Below are positions 1-4,705 of a stretch of 6,539 nucleotides of DNA, one piece after another. The translations under genes and the position numbers were made by a program. This stretch comes from Actinomycetota bacterium (GTDB lineage: Bacteria > Actinomycetota > Acidimicrobiia > IMCC26256), in assembly GCA_009702955.1 (NCBI GenBank), contig WLHA01000070.1, forward strand, positions 1 through 6,539, given 5' to 3'. Position 1 is the stretch's first letter. Every line of letters begins with the position of its first letter. The notes under the pieces are model-generated. The model did not search any database. It saw only the letters and a program-made list of their open reading frames with translations, and was not told where the DNA came from.

Positions 1-457
1 CTGCATCCATCTCGCCGTGCTCGAGCAGTGATTCTTTACGAGCAAGAACAAGGAAGAAACTTAACGAGAACAACACGCGAGCCGCTGCAAACCCAGCCCA
101 GTTAATGCGAAGCCAGTCTGCGTGATCCTGTAGCGAATAGAGCTTTGGGTCGATCAAGAACGGGAGAGAAGTCAGCGACCAAATGACCAGGCCGATAATG
201 CCCAGCACTACTGGGGCGCGACCTATTCGCTTCCCAAGGTGCTCAATGTGGAGGGTGATCGCAATGGCCATCAAGATCGGGCCGAGTACTACAAGCGCCC
301 AGGAGGTACGAACCTCAAAACCTGAACTCCAGAAGAGGAGTCTGCCGATGCCAGAGGCAAGCAGTCCTAATGCTCCGAGACCTAGGGATGCGTATGAAAC
401 ATGGATTGGGTGCGGCGAAGTATCTACGCCACTCAGGTTCTGTGTTGCTGCGGTCAT
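1..457 (-). CDS. Multi-pass membrane protein, 3' end outside window
   Basis: Reading the minus strand from an ATG at 457 gives 152 codons without a stop up to the window edge, so the C-terminus is missing. The start is preceded by GAGGAG (465-470) at a good 7-nt distance. About four hydrophobic stretches are visible, near residues 21-45, 50-71, 82-101 and 120-139. The N-terminus is short and polar, and a basic HLGKRIGR stretch (73-80) lies between helices 2 and 3. I do not recognise a family and see no catalytic motif, so the function is unknown. It is divergent from the TetR-type regulator, with a perfect palindrome 22 bp upstream of its start, which makes it a candidate target of that regulator (inference). 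The reading frame, ribosome site and membrane pattern together make a real gene very likely. Confidence 0.8.
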   Translation of the reverse strand, partial: MTAATQNLSGVDTSPHPIHVSYASLGLGALGLLASGIGRLLFWSSGFEVRTSWALVVLGPILMAIAITLHIEHLGKRIGRAPVVLGIIGLVIWSLTSLPFLIDPKLYSLQDHADWLRINWAGFAAARVLFSLSFFLVLARKESLLEHGEMDA

Positions 458-464
458 GTCTTGA

Positions 465-470
465 CTCCTC
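465..470 (-). promoter_or_regulatory. Ribosome binding site of the left-edge membrane protein
   Basis: GAGGAG on the minus strand lies 7 nt before the ATG at 457. It fixes the start of a gene that otherwise could not be bounded, because its stop lies outside the window. Confidence 0.65.
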
Positions 471-478
471 AAAGGCTC

Positions 479-497
479 TGTGCCCAACGTGGGCACA
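479..497. promoter_or_regulatory. Perfect 19-bp palindrome, candidate operator
   Basis: TGTGCCCAACGTGGGCACA has two perfect 7-bp arms (TGTGCCC / GGGCACA) around a 5-bp AACGT centre. It sits 22 bp upstream of the membrane protein ATG, just before its ribosome site. Its size and symmetry suit a dimeric repressor such as a TetR protein, and such a gene is the divergent neighbour. An RNA hairpin in the 5' leader of the membrane gene is the alternative reading. No second copy was found near the other genes. Confidence 0.55.
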
Positions 498-513
498 TCG
501 TGCGAACCGGCAT

Positions 514-519
514 AATTTA
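514..519 (-). promoter_or_regulatory. Possible -10 element for the membrane protein gene
   Basis: On the minus strand TAAATT lies upstream of the palindrome. If it is a -10, transcription would begin near 507-503 and the palindrome would lie at or just after the start site, where a bound repressor would block transcription. No convincing -35 hexamer is seen 17 bp further upstream, so this is weak. Confidence 0.2.
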
Positions 520-631
520 GCCACAATCACTGATTTCTTTAGGGATAGGCCCCCTGGAATTTGAGCTCGGGAATGGGGGCGACTCTCGAATTGGAGGACG
601 TGGCTACCCCATTTCGAGCCTTTGATACCCG

Positions 632-660
632 TTGAACATAAACTTGAGGTAATCTAGAGT
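632..660 (+). promoter_or_regulatory. Candidate promoter of the TetR-type gene
   Basis: TTGAAC (632-637) resembles a -35 and TAGAGT (655-660) a -10, separated by exactly 17 bp. The predicted start near 667 leaves a leader of about 70 nt before the ATG at 740. This is a match to the housekeeping consensus only. It would serve equally if translation starts at 932. Confidence 0.35.
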
Positions 661-739
661 TAAGGAGATCGGCACATTCATTAGTCCTGGGCCCCTAGCG
701 GTTGCTTGACTACAACAAGATCACGAGGAATGAGACGCT

Positions 740-1561
740 ATGGATGAGATCACGCTTACTGAGGTTGCTGCTGATGAGATCACGGTGGAGAAATCACTGC
801 TCTCCGAGATTACGGTTGATGAGATCAGTGTAGATCCTTCCCCCGAGGACGAGATCTCGAAGATTGAAACAGCGAAGATCGAAACAGCGAAGATTGAAAC
901 CCTGAAGATCGAAACCCTAAAGGAAGAGACCATGACCGACAAGACCCTGCCCGTCGAGATTGCCGGGTCAGATACAGAGGCAGGGAAGCCTCGCAAAGCC
1001 AGAGTCCCTGCTGCATTGGCAAAAGAGCGCCTAGTCGAGACCACCATCTCACTACTGCGTACCGAGCCTTTCTACGAGGTCACAACCCGCCGTATTACGC
1101 GCGAGGCAGGTCTCCCACTCGCCGCGCTATCTCGCAACTTTGGATCACTGCCAGGGCTATTCGACGCCGTAGCGCAGGCACTCGTGAAGCGCTTCACGGA
1201 TCAGTTCGCTGAGTACGGACCTCTAGATGCGCTGACGAACCCAGATCTAGTGCTCCGCACACGCCTCGTAGCATGGAGCATTGGCCAAGGAGCAGACCCA
1301 TCGATCTTTAGGCCAGACCCGTCAGCTTGGTCACGCATCGGGGTCGAGCGTCAGCAGCGACTCGCAGGTGTTGACGAGCGTATGGGAACCGCTTGGGCTG
1401 AGATCGTTACGTTCGTGCTCGAGGGATATGCAATCTTTTCTCAGACGCACGAGCTCAACAATCAGCAGACTTTCGAAGACTGCATAACGGTTATGAGCGA
1501 GCTACAGAAGTCTTTGAAATCCTTAGAGGCGCAGCTCGGTTGGGATAAGACAATCGCTTAA
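740..1561 (+). CDS. TetR-type transcriptional regulator with repetitive N-terminal extension
   Basis: The 273-residue frame ends in a TetR-like repressor. A basic patch (KPRKAR, 83-88) leads into a helix-turn-helix domain at about 94-152, with ITREAG...LSRNFGSLPGLFDAV (119-144) matching the recognition helix and following helix of the family. Residues 155-273 form the helical ligand/dimer part, which is too variable to predict a ligand. Residues 1-64 are unusual: acidic DEIT/SEIT/DEIS units, then KIETA and KIETL pentapeptides. Two starts are possible. ATG 740 has GAGGA (725-729), 10 nt away. ATG 932 (Met65) has AAGGA (920-924), 7 nt away, and yields 209 residues, a usual TetR length. I give the longer frame because it is open and in register throughout, but Met65 may be the main start. 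The protein probably represses itself and/or the divergent membrane gene. Confidence 0.8.
   Translation: MDEITLTEVAADEITVEKSLLSEITVDEISVDPSPEDEISKIETAKIETAKIETLKIETLKEETMTDKTLPVEIAGSDTEAGKPRKARVPAALAKERLVETTISLLRTEPFYEVTTRRITREAGLPLAALSRNFGSLPGLFDAVAQALVKRFTDQFAEYGPLDALTNPDLVLRTRLVAWSIGQGADPSIFRPDPSAWSRIGVERQQRLAGVDERMGTAWAEIVTFVLEGYAIFSQTHELNNQQTFEDCITVMSELQKSLKSLEAQLGWDKTIA
743..931 (+). repeat. Degenerate 30-bp tandem repeats in the regulator's 5' coding region
   Basis: Units begin at 743, 773 and 803 with GATGAGATCACG, GATGAGATCACG and TCCGAGATTACG, exactly 30 bp apart. After a diverged unit and a 3-bp phase slip, two closer 30-bp units follow at 860-889 and 890-919, each made of two 15-bp halves encoding KIETA KIETA and KIETL KIETL. 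A last partial half (KEET) runs into Met65. An AGATCACG word at 718-725, 29 bp before the first copy at 747, hints that the array begins before the start codon. The units abut without spacers, so this is not CRISPR. Confidence 0.75.
920..934 (+). promoter_or_regulatory. Internal ribosome binding site and ATG for the short TetR form
   Basis: AAGGA (920-924) lies 7 nt before an in-frame ATG at 932-934. Initiation here would remove the repeat region and give a 209-residue protein beginning MTDKTLPVEIAG, of ordinary TetR size. This spacing is closer to optimal than the 10 nt at the upstream start. Confidence 0.5.
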
Positions 1562-1586
1562 GCGATACGCCCGGAGTGCTCAACTG

Positions 1587-1613
1587 CTCTGCGTAATGCG
1601 CGAGAACCTTTTT
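1587..1613 (+). terminator. Possible weak intrinsic terminator after the TetR-type gene
   Basis: CTCTGCG (1587-1593) can pair with CGCGAG (1599-1604) as a 6-bp stem with one bulged T and a TAATG loop, followed 4 nt later by TTTTT (1609-1613). It lies in the 55-bp space between convergent genes, as expected of a terminator. The stem is short and imperfect, and the T run is only five long. Confidence 0.35.
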
Positions 1614-1616
1614 GCT

Positions 1617-1946
1617 CTAGAAATCGGTCAGGTTGGTCCAGAACCCACCTGGGTGAGAGTGATGAGGCCTCTCGATCGGGGCTAAATAAAGAGACCCTTT
1701 ACGGATTTCAATAATTCCGCGCATGCTCAGTGAACCGACTGTGGAAGCAACATCGCTTACAGGTACTTTCAACGTCTCTGCGACCTGGGCCACACTCTGC
1801 GGAGAATCCGCGCGCATGATGTCTCGCACTACAGAGCGCTCTTCATCAGAGAGGCTCAGCAGCGCCGCCATTGAGAAGTGCGCCTCGGGATCGGCAGCAG
1901 CATCGAGGTGCGCTGCGACGCGATCGAAAATTCCGCCGCCACTCAT
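1617..1946 (-). CDS. Small winged-helix protein with C-terminal GGFWTNL motif
   Basis: The 109-residue protein appears to hold a single winged-helix domain. One helix spans about 33-46 (LSDEERSVVRDIM); a helix-turn-helix follows at about 51-78 (SVAQVAETLKV, then PVSDVASTVGSLSMRG); and a short wing reads IIEIRKGSLYLA (78-89). The fold resembles small MarR/ArsR-like or DprA-type winged helices, but I cannot place it in a named family. A His/Pro linker (ERPHHSHPGG, 92-101) leads to the last residues, GGFWTNLTDF. That motif also occurs twice in the tail of the PrsW protease encoded upstream. The ATG overlaps the zinc-finger gene's stop as ATGA and has GGAG (1953-1956) 6 nt upstream, so the two are translationally coupled. 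Its DNA target, if any, is unknown, and it may act as a protein adaptor instead. Confidence 0.8.
   Translation of the reverse strand: MSGGGIFDRVAAHLDAAADPEAHFSMAALLSLSDEERSVVRDIMRADSPQSVAQVAETLKVPVSDVASTVGSLSMRGIIEIRKGSLYLAPIERPHHSHPGGFWTNLTDF
1623..1652 (-). other. C-terminal Trp motif of the winged-helix protein (PGGFWTNLTD)
   Basis: Residues 99-108 of 109 read PGGFWTNLTD after a flexible-looking His/Pro linker. They align without gaps to the PrsW tail copy PGGLWASLGD (352-361), with P, G, G, W, L and D identical. The position at the very end of a small protein is typical of a docking peptide or a cleavage or degradation tag. This reading is inference. Confidence 0.6.
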
Positions 1947-2149
1947 GTCAACTCCGGCATCGCTATCGGATCTGGCTGAGGTCTACAGACTCCACACCAA
2001 AGGGTTCCTCCGACGACTATTGCCTTTGGAGGATCGACCCCAAACAAGGTCACAACAAATGGAAGATTGGAGTGGTGCTCTCCACATACTCCGCGCCCGC
2101 AGAATTTGCAGACTCCTCGTGCCGAATCATCACACTGTGCGCAGAGCAT
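1943..2149 (-). CDS. B-box-like zinc finger protein, 68 residues
   Basis: The short protein has a metal-ligand ladder: C3-x2-C6, C14-x2-C17, C22-x2-H25 (H26 adjacent) and C52-x2-C55. The early part, CxxC-x7-CxxC-x4-CxxH, matches the spacing of prokaryotic B-box-type treble-clef fingers. From memory of that literature, such fingers occur fused to membrane peptidases, including rhomboid- and PrsW-type enzymes. A hydrophobic stretch (LPFVVTLFGV, 29-38) sits between the ligand pairs. I start at ATG 2149 because GAGGG (2158-2162) lies 8 nt before it. A GTG at 2158 would overlap that site and add only three residues. The gene overlaps the winged-helix gene by ATGA and lies 134 bp downstream of the protease. 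Its likely role is protein binding, possibly tethering to the protease (inference). Confidence 0.75.
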   Translation of the reverse strand: MLCAQCDDSARGVCKFCGRGVCGEHHSNLPFVVTLFGVDPPKAIVVGGTLWCGVCRPQPDPIAMPELT

Positions 2150-2157
2150 TGGTCTCA

Positions 2158-2162
2158 CCCTC
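2158..2162 (-). promoter_or_regulatory. Ribosome binding site deciding the zinc-finger start
   Basis: GAGGG on the minus strand lies 8 nt before ATG 2149. It overlaps the alternative GTG at 2156-2158, which therefore has no usable ribosome site. Confidence 0.5.
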
Positions 2163-2283
2163 TATTTGAACTGACCGAACAAGAACTCGCTTAAAAACTG
2201 GCCTCACTAAACACAACCCTAAGTCGCGTATTCGTAATTAGCGATACTCATCGCCGCGACCTCAGAGGCGTCAAGTTATCCGA

Positions 2284-3387
2284 TCACGGCGCCGAGTCGG
2301 AGTTATCACCGAGACTCGCCCAAAGTCCGCCCGGTGAGGATGTCGGAGCATCTGTAGCCAAACCAGCGGCCAACCCGGTTAGAGCGCCGGCAGTTCCTTC
2401 GTTCTCCCCAACCTCAGCGAGGTTTCCCCAGAGCCCTGCTGACGATGGGTCAACCGGTAGGTGGGTTCGGAGCCACATCATTGCGAATACGCCAATCTCG
2501 CGACGTAAGTCATCGGCCTGCGTCTCTAGGAGTTCGGCATCCTTAGCATTTATGTGCCCGCCATGTTGAGCGATGCTGATGCGTCGCTGAACCTTGATTA
2601 GCTCCTCTGCGTTCTTAACCGCTGCGGCGCCGTATCGCTGCTCAAACTCGTCGAGAAGTGCATCGACAGTGTGCCCGCCGCTTAGCGCTAGTTGCTCACT
2701 CTGCGTCATAGCGCTGAGTTTCAAGTCGTTGCGAACCCATCTGCGCGAGATTGGGAAGCCTAAGGCGACAATCCCTGATGCGATAGCGAATACTCCTACT
2801 CCGACCGCAGTAATCATCGCTGCAGACTCACCAGGCCATGTCGTCATTCGATTGAATGTTGAGTGGAGTGCCATCGCAATTACTAAACCACCCAACGGAG
2901 TTAGAACTCTCTGGAGCAATCCACGCTTCATGGAGAGCACTATCGCTGCTCCCACAATCGCAGTAGTACCAGCGTGCATGAGATTTGTGGAGGATACTCG
3001 GGCGATTGCAAGCCCAATCTGCTGCCCTGAATAATCGCGATCTAGGTATATCCAATTCTCGCGAATTGCGAAGCCTGTACCAGCGGCAAGCCCAAGAATG
3101 GCTCCGTCAACGAACCAGAAACAGCGCTTAGAGAGAGTAAGGAAGGGGAGAATAAATCCCTTTGCGATCTCTTCTGAAAACGGTGCGCCATAAATGATTA
3201 GGGATTGCAAGCCACGTTTTGCATACCACGCGTCATTGAAAGGAAGAACTAAGAAGGTAGAGGCAACTCCCCAGAGAAGTGCAATGACGATTAGCGGAGC
3301 GGTCTTGCGTCCACCGCGCCCTAGCGCCGCCACGCCGAATAGGCAGAGAAGCGGCACCAATGTCGCAATGATTTTGGCTGTCAGCAT
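2284..3387 (-). CDS. PrsW-family intramembrane metalloprotease with long soluble tail
   Basis: The 367-residue protein has about seven hydrophobic segments (near 4-21, 30-50, 60-83, 90-114, 123-152, 161-180 and 189-211). The family's signature residues lie in them: SEEIAKG (71-77, the EExxK motif), FAIREN (106-111, FxxxEN), LMHAG (136-140) and ALHSTFN (173-179). In Bacillus, PrsW makes the first cut in a membrane anti-sigma factor; the family acts inside the membrane as a zinc metalloprotease. All core motifs are intact, so it is probably active. Residues 213-367 form a soluble tail with a charged helical part (about 224-300), then a Gly/Ala/Ser-rich stretch carrying two Trp motifs (AGLWGNLAE 317-325, GGLWASLGD 353-361). 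No anti-sigma gene is adjacent. The start ATG has a modest AGAGAG upstream. I leave the symbol blank because orthology to PrsW proper is unproven. Confidence 0.87.
   Translation of the reverse strand: MLTAKIIATLVPLLCLFGVAALGRGGRKTAPLIVIALLWGVASTFLVLPFNDAWYAKRGLQSLIIYGAPFSEEIAKGFILPFLTLSKRCFWFVDGAILGLAAGTGFAIRENWIYLDRDYSGQQIGLAIARVSSTNLMHAGTTAIVGAAIVLSMKRGLLQRVLTPLGGLVIAMALHSTFNRMTTWPGESAAMITAVGVGVFAIASGIVALGFPISRRWVRNDLKLSAMTQSEQLALSGGHTVDALLDEFEQRYGAAAVKNAEELIKVQRRISIAQHGGHINAKDAELLETQADDLRREIGVFAMMWLRTHLPVDPSSAGLWGNLAEVGENEGTAGALTGLAAGLATDAPTSSPGGLWASLGDNSDSAP
2305..2439 (-). repeat. Two Trp-motif copies in the PrsW tail
   Basis: AGLWGNLAE (residues 317-325, bases 2413-2439) and GGLWASLGD (353-361, within bases 2305-2334) are two copies of [AG]G[LF]Wx[NS]Lx[DE]. 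They are separated by a Gly/Ala/Thr/Ser linker. Codons differ between the copies, so they are not a recent DNA duplication, and the shared residues are likely held by selection. Confidence 0.6.
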
Positions 3388-3421
3388 CTAAGGCTCTCTT
3401 CTCATGAAACTGTTGATGGGT

Positions 3422-3450
3422 TTGAGACTTGTTTCTTTTCTAGCAAGAAT
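3422..3450 (+). promoter_or_regulatory. Candidate promoter of the desaturase gene
   Basis: TTGAGA (3422-3427, five of six to the -35 consensus) and AAGAAT (3445-3450, four of six to the -10) are separated by exactly 17 bp. This lies in the 147-bp region between the divergent protease and desaturase genes. It predicts a leader of about 78 nt. Confidence 0.35.
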
Positions 3451-3458
3451 GCCCTTGC
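3443..3458. promoter_or_regulatory. Short inverted repeat over the candidate -10
   Basis: GCAAG (3443-3447) and CTTGC (3454-3458) are perfect 5-bp arms around 6 bp, overlapping the candidate -10 and start site of the desaturase gene. This is a plausible repressor site by position, though 5-bp arms can arise by chance. Confidence 0.25.
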
Positions 3459-3534
3459 AGCACACGTTACCTCTGCTCTCATGGGAATGAATGCGGTTTG
3501 ACTCTGCTCTCAATCTGACAGCAGACTCTCCCCC

Positions 3535-4566
3535 ATGGATCCTCAGCCCGCACAAAGCGGAATATCTTCAGAGACGCGTGCTCTGGCTGAGACCCCTGCA
3601 TCCTCTGGCGATGACCTATACCAAGTAGGCGACGAGGTTGATGACTCAGATGAGAAGCGCCGGCTTACCCATCGCTCAGAGCGCGCAGTAGCGGCGCGTT
3701 ATTGGGGGGCAGCACAACCACGCATCATCCTCACATTTCTTCTAGTACTAGTGGCATGGACTGCAGTTCTTTGGCTCGGCCTAGTCGGCATTCTCCCGCT
3801 ATGGGCTGGATTGATTCTCAACTCAATTCTCGCTTCAACTTTTTACATGCCTATGCATGAGGCAGCACATGGCAACATTCTTGGTAAGAGCCCCAAGTCG
3901 CGTTGGAGCGAAGACCTAATTGGGATGATCTGCTCGATTCCACTTGGCTTCTCTTACAAACCGCACCGTGCATCTCATATGCGCCACCATGCGTATACGA
4001 ATCAACCTGGACGTGATCCAGACCACTACACAGATGGTCCGCTCCGAGAACTCCCGCTCAATTGGCTGAGCCTTCAGTTTGTATCTGAGATTCTTCCGCT
4101 ACTTGCTTTTGTCCCCTCGAGTCGTCGCCTAATCCCCACTCGCATTAGGGGCGCTTTGCGAGCCGACTCAGGCTCAAAATCTGCAGGACTCCAGCAACTC
4201 CGCTTCTGGATTTTCACTCATGCAGTTCTGCTAATCGCATTCCTTCTCGGGTTCGGATGGCCAGCCCTTCTTCTCTGGTACCTCCCAGGGAAAATACAGT
4301 CGTTCTGGCTCACATTTATCTTCGCTTGGTACCCACACCACCCAGCGAATAAAGCCGGTAGGTACGTCGATACTCGCGTCGCTGTTTTCCGCGGCTCCCG
4401 CTTCCTTATTCGCGGCCATGACCATCACGCAATGCACCACCTATTCCCACGCGTTCCTCACTATCGACTGCGCGCGCTATGGGCTGACCTTGCTGAGGAG
4501 ATGGTCCCGAAAGGCGTGCGCTCGGAGGGCCGCGCCCTCGGAGCCACAGGCCCAGTTGTCTGGTAG
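3535..4566 (+). CDS. Membrane fatty-acid desaturase / hydroxylase family protein
   Basis: The 343-residue membrane di-iron enzyme carries three histidine boxes: MHEAAH (H108, H112), HMRHH (H148, H151, H152) and HDHHAMHHLFPRVPHYRL (H297/H298 and H301/H302). An extra WYPHHP (265-270) is followed by GRYVDTR (275-281). Hydrophobic segments lie near 63-86, 88-107, 128-140, 178-195 and 225-262. The family uses two iron atoms and O2 to desaturate or hydroxylate acyl chains, carotenoids or similar lipids. The YxDTR and HHLxPRVPxYR pattern recalls bacterial fatty-acid desaturases and carotenoid hydroxylases/ketolases, and the substrate cannot be chosen from sequence. The first ~50 residues are polar and acidic. 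ATG 3535 is the only ATG before box 1, but the C-rich stretch upstream has no Shine-Dalgarno match. It is divergent from the protease and 139 bp before the next gene. Confidence 0.87.
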   Translation: MDPQPAQSGISSETRALAETPASSGDDLYQVGDEVDDSDEKRRLTHRSERAVAARYWGAAQPRIILTFLLVLVAWTAVLWLGLVGILPLWAGLILNSILASTFYMPMHEAAHGNILGKSPKSRWSEDLIGMICSIPLGFSYKPHRASHMRHHAYTNQPGRDPDHYTDGPLRELPLNWLSLQFVSEILPLLAFVPSSRRLIPTRIRGALRADSGSKSAGLQQLRFWIFTHAVLLIAFLLGFGWPALLLWYLPGKIQSFWLTFIFAWYPHHPANKAGRYVDTRVAVFRGSRFLIRGHDHHAMHHLFPRVPHYRLRALWADLAEEMVPKGVRSEGRALGATGPVVW

Positions 4567-4608
4567 CAGAATTCAAACTTGGGCCTCACATAAAGCCCGT
4601 TCCTAGGC

Positions 4609-4650
4609 GATTGCCCAATCAGCGACCATAACGCTTCGCGTTCGGTTATG
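4609..4650. promoter_or_regulatory. Two dyads upstream of the metallo-hydrolase gene
   Basis: GATTGCCCAATC (4609-4620) has perfect 5-bp arms around CC. Just after it, CATAAC (4627-4632) pairs with GTTATG (4645-4650) around 12 bp. Both lie 56-97 bp upstream of ATG 4706, where promoter-proximal operators would be expected. They could instead form structure at the 3' end of the desaturase transcript, but no T run follows, so a terminator is unlikely. Confidence 0.3.
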
Positions 4651-4693
4651 AATTCGCCACTATCTTGGATTCAGACACACAACCAATAAGAAT

Positions 4694-4698
4694 AGGAA
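4694..4698 (+). promoter_or_regulatory. Ribosome binding site of the metallo-hydrolase gene
   Basis: AGGAA lies 7 nt before ATG 4706 and supports that start. Confidence 0.55.
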
Positions 4699-4705
4699 CC
4701 CAACA

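Larger units (their letters stand above)
458..739. other. Divergent intergenic region
   Basis: This 282-bp spacer lies between the divergent membrane protein and TetR genes. It contains the 19-bp palindrome (479-497), an inverted pair GCCCCC / GGGGGC (549-554 and 575-580, 20-bp loop), a candidate plus-strand promoter (632-660) and, at its right end, an AGATCACG word in register with the 30-bp repeats of the downstream reading frame. Short open frames here lack a ribosome site and coding character, and I see no gene. Confidence 0.6.

Noticed and set aside
183..564. Plus-strand open frames in the left region
   Set aside because: They lie over the membrane protein frame on the minus strand, which has the hydrophobic pattern and ribosome site they lack.
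661..667. Strong Shine-Dalgarno-like TAAGGAG in the divergent spacer
   Set aside because: No ATG, GTG or TTG follows at a usable distance and the frames close quickly, so no gene can be supported.
743..931. CRISPR array suggested by the 30-bp period
   Set aside because: Units are contiguous and degenerate with no unique spacers, stay in one reading frame and have no cas genes nearby.
721..1052. Two minus-strand open frames with repeated VSIFA- or RSSLF-like peptides
   Set aside because: They are shadows of the 30-bp repeat array; any frame through it is repetitive. The plus frame continues into a recognisable TetR domain.
1723..2194. Plus-strand open frames opposite the winged-helix and zinc-finger genes
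   Set aside because: They have no domain or ribosome site and odd composition, and they lie antisense to two coupled minus-strand genes with clear motifs.
2594..3034. 146-codon plus-strand frame inside the PrsW gene
   Set aside because: It is antisense to the PrsW catalytic motifs and soluble tail, and its own protein has no recognisable feature.
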